Source: a candidate division TA06 bacterium DG_78
Lineage (GTDB): Bacteria > Hydrothermota > Tepidihabitantia > SM23-42
Direction of reading: 5' to 3'
NCBI GenBank assembly: GCA_001303225.1
Contig: LJNI01000049.1
Span: forward strand, 1 to 13,521
Length of the DNA: 13,521 nt
A program made the translations under genes and the position numbers. The notes beneath the pieces were generated by a model. It saw nothing but the letters and a program-made list of their open reading frames with translations. It had not been told where the DNA came from and did no database searches. Below are positions 1 through 6,539 of this stretch, in pieces; the first letter of the stretch is position 1; every line of letters begins with the position of its first letter.

Positions 1-740
1 ACTGTTTTCTCACACCAATGTTGAAGAGATTAAAGGATATTGATTTGAGCGATATGCAGAGCGAGGTATTCTGGCAATGGGTTGAAGGTGAGTCCACTAA
101 AAATTATGCGATTGATCCCCTTTCTCCTTTTAGGGTACGTGGTGGACAGAGAATTCCTGCGCTCTATGACTTTTCTACTGCTACTGATTTTTATTCATAT
201 ATTCTCACCGGTTTGAGTTTTTTGGCACATCAACTTGGCCTCGGTGGTCTTGTGATTATCCTCGATGAAGTAGAAACTATTACCCATACATGGAATTACA
301 GTGACTATACCCGCGGGCTCAATTTTCTTGAAGGGCTTACTCGATCAGCACTGAATTGCGCAGAGTTGAAGCGTATCGAAAGCAGAATGCTCCATAATCG
401 TGTTCGTCCGACACCGTATAGTTATCGAGAACCACACCTCCTCCTCATTTTAGCGACAACGCCGACACATGGTTTACGCGGCCTCGAGGAATTGAAAAAT
501 CTTATTGACAAAAAAACCTACCTACGAAATTTTACCGAAGCCGAGATTGAGGTCATCTATGACAATCTGCTAGAGGTCTATAAATGTGCCTACCCCCATT
601 TTAGTATCGATGCGTCACGACGAGAAAACATTTTTAAGGCAGCGTTACAGAGGAGTAAGCGCGAGCTGAGAGAATTTATTAAATTTTCATCTGAGGCATT
701 TGATTGGTTCAGACTGAGCAGCGCAGAGAACACGGAATGA
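1..740 (+). CDS. BrxD-like P-loop ATPase (DUF2791 type), 5'-truncated by the window edge
   Basis: This is the C-terminal part of a P-loop ATPase resembling BrxD/DUF2791 proteins of BREX-type defence loci. The frame is open back to the first base, reading C-F-L-T-P before the ATG at 18, so that ATG is probably internal and the Walker A half lies outside. A hydrophobic strand ending in an acidic pair, GLVIILDEVETI, is a good Walker B. A following strand, LLLILATTPT, looks like the ATPase sensor strand, and the C-terminal third is charged and helical. The gene ends in an ATGA overlap with a Lhr-like helicase, the pairing known as brxD-brxHI in BREX types 2 and 6. Similar ATPase-helicase pairs also occur in TerB_N-type clusters. 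Family placement rests on the Walker B context and on the neighbour; the ATPase fold is more certain than the exact family. Confidence 0.68.
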   Translation, partial: CFLTPMLKRLKDIDLSDMQSEVFWQWVEGESTKNYAIDPLSPFRVRGGQRIPALYDFSTATDFYSYILTGLSFLAHQLGLGGLVIILDEVETITHTWNYSDYTRGLNFLEGLTRSALNCAELKRIESRMLHNRVRPTPYSYREPHLLLILATTPTHGLRGLEELKNLIDKKTYLRNFTEAEIEVIYDNLLEVYKCAYPHFSIDASRRENIFKAALQRSKRELREFIKFSSEAFDWFRLSSAENTE

Positions 741-2749
741 CAAAAGAGGAAATTAAGCAGCGACTACAGAGAACCTGGGTACCTTTTTTCAGCCGCTTTG
801 GCAATTTCACACCAATCCAAGAACTTACCATACCCCACATAGTACGCGGTGAGAACGTTGTAGTCATATCACCTGCTGCAACTGGCAAAACCGAGGCAGT
901 CATTGCGCCGCTCCTTGAGAATTTAATCAAAGAAGGCAGCTTCGATAGTACTGAGGCAGCATTAAGAATACTCTACATATCACCAACAAGGGCATTAGTC
1001 AATGATCTGTATCGTAGGTTATATGACCCGATAACATATTGTAATATCAGTCTTGGTCGCAAAACTGGGGATCGGCCGAGAATTGACAACAAACACTTGC
1101 CCCATGTATTACTCACGACACCCGAATCGTTTGATTCGCTCTTAACCCGACAGACAAAAATTTTTTTGTCATGCGCGGCAGTTGTATTGGACGAAATACA
1201 CCTCCTCGACAATACACCGAGAGGAGACCAGTTGAGGATTCTCTTAAACCGCTTAAGAAAAGTAAATGATAGACTCCACTACTATGCACTCTCTGCAACA
1301 ATCGATGATCTCACTATTGGTTCGCGATATTTTAATGACGCGAAGGTCTGCTTTTTAAAAACACCCCGTGAAATAGAATTTCTCTTAATATCTCAGAATA
1401 ACTTCGTAAAAAAGCTATTTCAAATTGCACAAGAGAAACATTTGGAAAAAATGTTAATTTTTTTCAATGCCCGTAGTTATGTTGAATCATTCTCACAGCA
1501 ATTAGATCGACCGCCATTTCACGACAAGGTATTGGTCCACCACGCGAGTCTACCAAAAGAACGTCGTGAAGAAGTAGAAAAGTTGATGAACAGCAGTGAG
1601 CAGGCAATACTGTGTGCAACATCAACATTAGAATTAGGGATTGATATTGGAGATGTCGACACTGTTGTGCTCTATCGACCACCATTTAATGTTTCATCAC
1701 TCCTCCAGAGAATTGGGAGAGGAAATCGGCGTACGAACAACCTCTTTGCAGTTGGTGTTTACATGAACGATTGGGAAAAAATTCTCTTTGAAACGTTCTT
1801 CGATTGTGCACGGCGAGGTCAATTATTTGAAAAACACTATCAACCATCTTTATCAGTTATTCCCCAGCAAATATATTCTTACTTGTATCAACGCCGCCGT
1901 ATCGGAACAACACTGAAGAGCCTCTACAGCATACTTTCACCAGTATATACTGAAGAGCAAATTAAAACAGTATTTAAAACAGCGATTGAACATAGTAAGA
2001 TAAAAGAGGTCAGGCCACATATCTATTTCGATGCTTTTCCATTAGAAAAAAAGATTGAGTGGGGAAAAATTCATTCTAATATTGCTGAAATCTCGTTTGG
2101 TGAATACGATGTGTACGATGTTGCCCAAGGCAATTTGATTGGCCGCATTTTCCATGTGAGAGAGATGTTTATCCTCGGTGGTAGATGTTGGCAGATTGTA
2201 CAGATTGTTGAAAAAGAAAAGAAAATATACGCAAAATGCGTTGGTAACGCACCAGGAGTTACTCAGGTATTTGAGGGGAAAGGAGCAGGCAACTATAATT
2301 TTCTCCTCGCACCAGTGCTTAAACAAAAGGTGCTCCCTGAACTCGCACTGCATGAATTTCCTGTAACGTCTAGTAGAAATAAAACGTATATCTTGCATCT
2401 CTTCGGTCAACTCTACGGCTTTATCATCGCTGATAGTTTATGGCAGGAAAGTATCGAAGCAATCGATATCGAAGGGAAATTACTCATTTTGAATAACGTC
2501 TCATTGTCTGACAACCACTTCCCTTTTCCCAAGCCTGAGTATATTAAAGACGTAATTGGTAAAAACCTCGCACGTTTGGAAGACGCTTTGGGAAGTGGTG
2601 CGTATTTTTATGATTTACCTGTTGAGTACCAGATAGAAGATCACTACTTGAATCTTGATATTGACCGATTCCTGGAATTTCTATCATCGATTTCATTGGT
2701 TACTATCGAAATAAAAAAATTTCAAGAAGTTTTAAACATTATCAAATAG
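737..2749 (+). CDS. Lhr-like superfamily 2 DEAD/DEAH helicase (BrxHI-like)
   Basis: An SF2 helicase of 670 residues. Motifs counted from the ATG at 737: Q-like motif FTPIQ (24-28), Walker A AATGKT (47-52), motif Ia PTRAL (83-87), TTPES (127-131), motif II DEIH (152-155), motif III SAT (186-188), motif V with TLELGID (297-303) and motif VI QRIGRGNRR (324-332). All catalytic motifs are intact. The remaining 340 residues probably hold winged-helix and accessory domains like those of the Lhr core; the long C-terminal extension of full Lhr (over 1,400 residues) is absent. The start at 737 is preferred over an in-frame ATG at 704 because it gives an ATGA overlap with the upstream ATPase, implying translational coupling. 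Family knowledge: BrxHI helicases accompany BrxD in phage-defence loci. A defence role here is inferred from the pairing, because no other BREX gene is visible. Confidence 0.85.
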   Translation: MTKEEIKQRLQRTWVPFFSRFGNFTPIQELTIPHIVRGENVVVISPAATGKTEAVIAPLLENLIKEGSFDSTEAALRILYISPTRALVNDLYRRLYDPITYCNISLGRKTGDRPRIDNKHLPHVLLTTPESFDSLLTRQTKIFLSCAAVVLDEIHLLDNTPRGDQLRILLNRLRKVNDRLHYYALSATIDDLTIGSRYFNDAKVCFLKTPREIEFLLISQNNFVKKLFQIAQEKHLEKMLIFFNARSYVESFSQQLDRPPFHDKVLVHHASLPKERREEVEKLMNSSEQAILCATSTLELGIDIGDVDTVVLYRPPFNVSSLLQRIGRGNRRTNNLFAVGVYMNDWEKILFETFFDCARRGQLFEKHYQPSLSVIPQQIYSYLYQRRRIGTTLKSLYSILSPVYTEEQIKTVFKTAIEHSKIKEVRPHIYFDAFPLEKKIEWGKIHSNIAEISFGEYDVYDVAQGNLIGRIFHVREMFILGGRCWQIVQIVEKEKKIYAKCVGNAPGVTQVFEGKGAGNYNFLLAPVLKQKVLPELALHEFPVTSSRNKTYILHLFGQLYGFIIADSLWQESIEAIDIEGKLLILNNVSLSDNHFPFPKPEYIKDVIGKNLARLEDALGSGAYFYDLPVEYQIEDHYLNLDIDRFLEFLSSISLVTIEIKKFQEVLNIIK

Positions 2750-2758
2750 TCTTTGACG

Positions 2759-2980
2759 AGGTTTCTGAAAAAGTATCATATTTTGTCATTGCGAGCCCGC
2801 AGGGCGTGGCAATCTCATTAGATTGCGTCGTCTTCCCACAAAGTGGGACTTCTCGCTCTGTTAAATAATTAACTAACCCGACGTTTTACAACAACTCTCT
2901 ATTTGAAAATCATATAACTAGATTTACATAATTTCTATGTTTATTTAACGGGGCTCGCAAAGACTTTTTCAGAGCTCTCT
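2759..2980. mobile_element. MITE-like non-coding element with imperfect terminal inverted repeats
   Basis: The gap between the helicase and the lipoprotein holds no gene but is structured. The left end carries TCTGAAAAAGT (2764-2774) and then TTGCGAGCCC (2789-2798). The right end, read in reverse complement, carries CTCTGAAAAAGT followed closely by TTTGCGAGCCCC (about 2951-2974). The two ends are therefore inverted copies that differ by a gap of roughly 14 bases. Inside are a perfect 7-bp stem (GCAATCT/AGATTGC, 2809-2826) and a CCCAC-AAA-GTGGG hairpin (2835-2847). Wording such as TCATTGCGAGCCCGCAGGGC resembles dispersed intergenic repeats in many bacterial genomes. No transposase is encoded. 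No clear target-site duplication was found, so the boundaries are approximate. Confidence 0.55.
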
Positions 2981-2990
2981 TGACCAAGTC

Positions 2991-3018
2991 TTGACACAAG
3001 GCGAAAATGAAGTATAGT
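2991..3018 (+). promoter_or_regulatory. sigma70-like promoter of the lipoprotein gene
   Basis: TTGACA (2991-2996) and TATAGT (3013-3018) are separated by 16 bp. Transcription would start near 3024, leaving a leader of about 20 bases that contains the AAGGAGG SD at 3032-3038. A second TTGACC at 2980-2985 overlaps the end of the MITE-like element. Confidence 0.6.
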
Positions 3019-3044
3019 CAGATGTTCACGTAAGGAGGAGTGCA

Positions 3045-3869
3045 ATGAGAAAAATATTCTTAGGAACGCTCACAATTCTTGTAATATTTATTTTTGGCTG
3101 TGGCGGTGCAGCATTGCTCGATGCACCTGAAATTACAGGCATTATCTTCCATGAAGCATCAGTCACCATCACTTGGCAAGCTGATGCTGTAATCGAGAAT
3201 AATGTCGATTTCAACGGTTATAACATTTACGTATCTACTGATTCAGTTGATTTATTAGTCGAGGATGCAGAGAATTTCAATAAGATCAACGCCATCGTGA
3301 TTACTGGAAATACCTATACGACTCCTACTACATTACATCAAGATTCAATCTATTATGTCCAAGTGAGAACCGTCAATATAGATAATAAAGTTGGCTCTTA
3401 TAATAGTAACGTGCCATTTGTTGCCGCTTCACCGAGACCTGAATTTACTGCGACTCTCAGTTTTGAGGTTTATCCAACCCCGGATTACGACAGCTGTGCG
3501 ATTAGATTCTCTGATGCTACAATTATGGCTGATTCAGCAATGCCATATAGTGGCGCTGATATGTGGATTGATTGGCCAACGAAGTTCGTTTCACCAAATA
3601 ATCACCCTCAATACGGAGCAAATTCACGAGAAACCAATTTTGTTAATCTTGGACAATACGAGCTCGATGATATCTCCGAAGTTACGACAGAACCAACAGA
3701 GAGTAATGTAGAAGTTGATGAAGGTGATCTAGTCATTTGCATGACCGAGGATAGTAACTATGTAAAAATTCATGTCGATGAAATAATCCCTATCGATAGC
3801 TCTGGTTTCAGTGTAACCATCACCTATGCCTACCAGAATATCGCCAACTTCCCTTATCTCTCGCCGTAA
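3045..3869 (+). CDS. Putative lipoprotein with a fibronectin type III-like domain
   Basis: A 274-residue secreted protein. Residues 2-18 form a basic then hydrophobic signal sequence ending in a lipobox-like IFGC, with the predicted lipidated cysteine at 19. Residues about 27-128 look like a fibronectin type III beta-sandwich: a strand with Trp44 (VTITW), then YNIYVS (59-64), and a YYVQVRTV strand (103-110) before the SYNSN edge. The remainder, about 130-274, is acidic and beta-rich, and I do not recognise it. The start is well supported, with AAGGAGG seven bases before the ATG and a promoter just upstream. It is monocistronic and convergent with cutA. The likely location is the cell envelope; a binding or adhesive role is only inferred from the domain type. 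The exact function is unknown. Confidence 0.75.
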   Translation: MRKIFLGTLTILVIFIFGCGGAALLDAPEITGIIFHEASVTITWQADAVIENNVDFNGYNIYVSTDSVDLLVEDAENFNKINAIVITGNTYTTPTTLHQDSIYYVQVRTVNIDNKVGSYNSNVPFVAASPRPEFTATLSFEVYPTPDYDSCAIRFSDATIMADSAMPYSGADMWIDWPTKFVSPNNHPQYGANSRETNFVNLGQYELDDISEVTTEPTESNVEVDEGDLVICMTEDSNYVKIHVDEIIPIDSSGFSVTITYAYQNIANFPYLSP

Positions 3870-4035
3870 ACAAGTATAACATATGAAGGCCGGCTTTGCT
3901 GACCCTCTCGTTTATATAGCCAGGCTTTAGTCCTGCCGCACAAAATCTGTTTTTGATGTGGTTTTTCTAAAATGTCAAAAACCGACAGACGATAAACGAT
4001 ACGGGCTGCGCTACCGTATACCGATTAACGAATGA
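3870..4035. repeat. Gene-free convergent spacer with several small inverted repeats
   Basis: This lies between the 3' ends of the lipoprotein gene and cutA. It contains CAGG-CTTTAGT-CCTG inside a GCCAGGCTTTAGTCCTGCC segment (about 3920-3938). It also has GGTTTTT/AAAAACC with a 10-base loop (3960-3983) and ATACGG/CCGTAT with a 9-base loop (3999-4019). The first looks like a degraded copy of a dispersed intergenic palindrome. Either of the others could help end convergent transcripts, but none is a textbook intrinsic terminator. No ORF is credible here. Confidence 0.4.
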
Positions 4036-4356
4036 CTAAAGTGCGTTAGAATCAATCCAATCTAGATAGGATTTAAAACCTCGTTCAATCTTCCAACAAA
4101 TAACCTCCGGCACCTGATAAGGATGATTTTTCTTTATGAAGCTTTCCACCTTTTTATAATTTATCTTCTTTGTCTTTATGAGTGCACCGTATTCGGGTGC
4201 TTCCTCAATCTTACCCTTCCAGATATAGAGCGAAGATAATTTGAAAATATTACCACAGGCAGCGAATTTATGCTCTATCATGCCCTTTATTATCTTTTTT
4301 GCTGTTTCGAGATCAGGAAATGTTGTATATATGATGCAATAGTCCTGTTGCTTCAT
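4036..4356 (-). CDS. cutA: CutA1-family divalent-cation tolerance protein
   Basis: A 106-residue CutA1-like protein, matching the usual length of about 105-115. Family hallmarks are visible in order: YTTFPDLETAKKI (10-22), the AAC segment (32-34), SLYIWKGKIEE (42-52), an IKT strand (60-62), HPYQVPEV (78-85) and a final YLDWI (97-101). CutA1 proteins are small ferredoxin-like trimers linked to copper and other divalent-cation tolerance, with a poorly defined molecular role. The chosen ATG overlaps the mgtE stop as TAATG, suggesting coupled translation. A GTG four codons upstream, inside mgtE, is the alternative, but neither has an SD. Pairing with a magnesium transporter gives a small metal-homeostasis operon. 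Confidence 0.92.
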   Translation of the reverse strand: MKQQDYCIIYTTFPDLETAKKIIKGMIEHKFAACGNIFKLSSLYIWKGKIEEAPEYGALIKTKKINYKKVESFIKKNHPYQVPEVICWKIERGFKSYLDWIDSNAL

Positions 4357-5696
4357 TAAAAACGCCACAATAAAAACATTGTCACATTAAAGTATATGAG
4401 GAGCGTTGTCGTATCAAGAATTGTTGCAATCAGAGGACCTGACATCAAAGCTGGATCAACACCGAGTTTTTTAAAGAATATTGGTAAAATACCACCGAGT
4501 GAAGTAGCAATAACAATTGCAAGAACCATTGCGGTTGCAACCGTAAAGCCGAGCATGACATCACCCTGGAGAATAATTGCGCGCAGCGCAGTTATGATCC
4601 CTGCAATGATTCCCATGAGAATACCAATCAGAAATTCTTTTCGTACGACGCGCCAGACATCACCCAATTTGATCTCACCTGTTGCGAGCCCCCGTACAAC
4701 AACGGTCGCTGCTTGGGTCCCAGCACTGCCGCTGGTGTTCATTAATATAGGGATAAAAAAACTGATTGTCACAATACTGGAGAGAAGAAATGAATAGTGC
4801 TCAAGAACAGAACCAGATATAAATCCAGCGAGGGCGAGAATGATGAGCCAAACAACCCTCTTTTGAGCTATCGCAAATGGGTTTGCTGCAAGATATTCAT
4901 CAGTCACACCTGCTGCACCGAAGTGATGGATATCTTCGGTCGCTTCCTCTTTGATAACATCAATGACGTCATCAACCGTTATCACACCTTTCATTCTCCC
5001 CAGCTTATCTAATACGGGAAGTGATGGCTCGTCGTATTTTGCAAAAATCTTTGCGACTTCTTCCTGGTCCATGTCTAAATTAACACTTGGAATATAGGTA
5101 TTCATCACCTTATCAACTTTTTTTAAGGGACTTGCCGTGAGCAAATTTTTCAATGGAATGACACCCATGAGACGGTTGATTCGATCAACGATGTATATGT
5201 TTTGAATAAAATCTATCTCTTTTGCCCTACTCCTCAATTCCCTCAAAACCTGGGCAATCTTTATATTCTCAGGAGCAGAAACGTAATCGGTCGTCATCAA
5301 TCCACCAGCAGTAGTTCCTTTATAACTCAGAAGCTCGCGCGCCCTTACCTGTTCATTTTCTTCGAGAAGTGGGATCAGTTTCTCAACCTCTTCATTGGGT
5401 AGGATAGAAAAAAGGTCAGTACGGTCATCAGGCGACATTTCATTGAGAATCGCTTTCTTCCTCTGCGCCGAGAGCTTATTAAGCAGCTCAATCTTCTGGT
5501 CATCTTTCAAAAATTCGAAGATGTCTGTTGTAAATTTCGTATCTAAAGCATTGAAGAATGTCAATCTTTCTCGGAGAGTAAGTTCAGCCCAAACTTCAGC
5601 GATATCAGCAGGTTCAAAGTATTGTGCGACATTTCGTATCACTCGCTTATTTTTAGTAGCAATAAGTTCCCTGATTTCTGGTAACATAAACCGCAT
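4356..5696 (-). CDS. mgtE: MgtE-family magnesium transporter
   Basis: A full-length MgtE of 446 residues. Residues 1-125 form the helical cytosolic N domain, including MSPDDRTDLFSILP (87-100). Residues about 130-250 hold two CBS domains, ending in MKGVITVDDVIDVI (235-248). Residues about 280-446 carry the five-helix membrane domain. Conserved pore features are NTSGSAGTQAATVVVRGLA (320-338) and DPALMSGPLIATILD (414-428); Asp428 matches the acidic pore residue of the family. MgtE is a Mg2+ channel-like importer gated by Mg2+ binding to the cytosolic domains. The gene lies 37 bp after the RAYT gene but has its own promoter in that gap, and it has no SD. The -10 box ends five bases before the ATG, so the mRNA may be leaderless. 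It leads directly into cutA. Confidence 0.96.
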   Translation of the reverse strand: MRFMLPEIRELIATKNKRVIRNVAQYFEPADIAEVWAELTLRERLTFFNALDTKFTTDIFEFLKDDQKIELLNKLSAQRKKAILNEMSPDDRTDLFSILPNEEVEKLIPLLEENEQVRARELLSYKGTTAGGLMTTDYVSAPENIKIAQVLRELRSRAKEIDFIQNIYIVDRINRLMGVIPLKNLLTASPLKKVDKVMNTYIPSVNLDMDQEEVAKIFAKYDEPSLPVLDKLGRMKGVITVDDVIDVIKEEATEDIHHFGAAGVTDEYLAANPFAIAQKRVVWLIILALAGFISGSVLEHYSFLLSSIVTISFFIPILMNTSGSAGTQAATVVVRGLATGEIKLGDVWRVVRKEFLIGILMGIIAGIITALRAIILQGDVMLGFTVATAMVLAIVIATSLGGILPIFFKKLGVDPALMSGPLIATILDTTTLLIYFNVTMFLLWRF

Positions 5697-5701
5697 GTGT
5701 T

Positions 5702-5729
5702 AGTTTAATCTAAAATCTACTGTAGTCAA
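5702..5729 (-). promoter_or_regulatory. Promoter of mgtE with leaderless geometry
   Basis: On the minus strand TTGACT (5729-5724), a 16-bp spacer and TAAACT (5707-5702) are followed by only AACAC and then the ATG at 5696. Transcription would begin at or beside the ATG, and no SD lies before it. The -10 box is a weak match (4 of 6), but its spacing is identical to that of the NSS and recR promoters. Confidence 0.5.
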
Positions 5730-5733
5730 TATG

Positions 5734-6432
5734 TTATTTTTCGATTAAAATATCTGTAATATTTTCTAAATCCTTTAATACTAAATCATTAACAAAATCT
5801 TTATAGGTCAGTGCATTGTTAAAATACATTTTCAAAGGTTCGGGGGCAATGACTAAGGGAAAATTTTTCTTTCCGAGGTAATCTAAGTAACTTGACCATC
5901 GATATTGTTCTAAAAAGTTATTAACCTTTAGCCAATCACTGACACCCCTTTTTCTCCATCCTGGGAAAATTATGTTCAGTGGATTTAAATGAATGTAGCG
6001 TGTTAGATGAATAAACTGTTCTGTAGTCTTTACATGTCGAGCTTTGAAGACTCCTTGAAAAAGCCTCCCTGAGCGCTCGTATTTGGCATTGAAGAACATG
6101 GTCCAGGCTGTACCTAATTTTTGCATAAATTGGGAAATCCCATCCGACTGGATTTGGCGCAAGATTAGATGAAAATGATTAGGCATTAAACAGTATGCAA
6201 TTATTTCAACAATCGTGTCTCTTTCTCGTTCCTCCGGGCCTCCACGAGGCTTGGCCTCGTAAAGATGAAAACAATGTCTCAAATTGTAAGACAAACGCTC
6301 CCGATCATTAAGCTCATATAGGTAGTGAATACACCTAAGATAATCACCATATTCACAAAATATGTCCCTTTTTTCAACACCACGATTATAGATGTGGTAA
6401 TATTCCTTATTGACAAAAGTTAGGCGCCGCAT
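5734..6432 (-). CDS. REP-associated tyrosine transposase (RAYT, Y1 HUH family)
   Basis: A 232-residue IS200-like Y1 transposase of the RAYT type. YHIYNRGVEKRDIF (12-25) is the typical N-terminal strand. MPNHFHLIL (83-91) contains the HUH metal-binding pair His86 and His88. ERSGRLFQGVFKARHV (119-134) is characteristic, and Tyr146 in RYIHLNPL is the probable nucleophile. A C-terminal WSSYLDYLG segment (179-187) is also typical. RAYTs nick single-stranded DNA at REP hairpins and are usually single-copy, domesticated genes. A perfect palindrome lies within the gene, in frame, encoding Y-E-A-K-P-R (58-63) in the variable loop before the HUH motif, and again in its 5' flank. The frame is intact and the catalytic residues are present. 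There is no SD; a TATAAT box ends six bases before the ATG. Confidence 0.93.
   Translation of the reverse strand: MRRLTFVNKEYYHIYNRGVEKRDIFCEYGDYLRCIHYLYELNDRERLSYNLRHCFHLYEAKPRGGPEERERDTIVEIIAYCLMPNHFHLILRQIQSDGISQFMQKLGTAWTMFFNAKYERSGRLFQGVFKARHVKTTEQFIHLTRYIHLNPLNIIFPGWRKRGVSDWLKVNNFLEQYRWSSYLDYLGKKNFPLVIAPEPLKMYFNNALTYKDFVNDLVLKDLENITDILIEK
6242..6261 (-). repeat. REP-like palindrome inside the RAYT coding sequence
   Basis: ACGAGGC-TTG-GCCTCGT (plus strand, 6244-6260) is a perfect 7-bp stem with a 3-base loop. It lies within the RAYT gene and is read in frame as Y-E-A-K-P-R. Twenty bases (6242-6261) match the upstream copy at 6476-6495 exactly, in opposite orientation. Confidence 0.75.
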
Positions 6433-6438
6433 GAAATT

Positions 6439-6466
6439 ATTATATAAATTCCTATCAAAAAAGCAA
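6439..6466 (-). promoter_or_regulatory. Promoter of the RAYT gene with near-leaderless geometry
   Basis: On the minus strand TTGCTT (6466-6461), a 16-bp spacer and a perfect TATAAT (6444-6439) are followed by six bases, AATTTC, and then the ATG at 6432. The only SD-like bases, AGGA, fall in the spacer upstream of the expected transcription start, so they cannot serve this mRNA. Confidence 0.5.
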
Positions 6467-6475
6467 GACTATAAA

Positions 6476-6495
6476 TACGAGGCCAAGCCTCGTGG
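6476..6495 (+). repeat. REP-like palindrome upstream of the RAYT gene
   Basis: ACGAGGCCAAGCCTCGT (6477-6493) is a perfect 7-bp stem with loop CAA. It sits in the divergent gap between the RAYT and NSS promoters, 14 bp before the NSS -35 box. It is an inverted copy of the palindrome within the RAYT gene, as expected for a REP element associated with its transposase. It could also separate the two divergent promoters structurally. Confidence 0.75.
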
Positions 6496-6506
6496 TTAAT
6501 AAAAAG

Positions 6507-6534
6507 TTGACAAATTAAATTCTGTAGATATAAT
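6507..6534 (+). promoter_or_regulatory. Consensus promoter of the NSS symporter with leaderless geometry
   Basis: Perfect TTGACA (6507-6512) and perfect TATAAT (6529-6534) with a 16-bp spacer are followed by five bases, TGCCC, and then the ATG at 6540. With normal start-site selection the A of the ATG would be +1 or within a base or two of it. No SD is possible between promoter and start codon. Confidence 0.75.
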
Positions 6535-6539
6535 TGCCC

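Noticed and set aside
704..736. Earlier in-frame ATG for the helicase
   Set aside because: It would add 11 residues and overlap the upstream gene by 37 bases; ATG 737 gives the usual ATGA coupling.
2042..2410. 122-codon open frame on the minus strand within the helicase gene
   Set aside because: It lies entirely opposite a well-supported helicase C-terminal region, and its composition looks like a shadow frame.
2750..3044. Small RNA gene in the helicase-lipoprotein gap
   Set aside because: The hairpins fit a repeat element better; no independent promoter was seen before them.
4396..4797. 133-codon open frame on the plus strand across mgtE
   Set aside because: It is antisense to a clear MgtE membrane domain, has no SD or promoter, and has no recognisable family features.
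6534..6539. TTG as the NSS symporter start
   Set aside because: Its first T is the last base of a perfect -10 box, so it would precede the expected transcription start.
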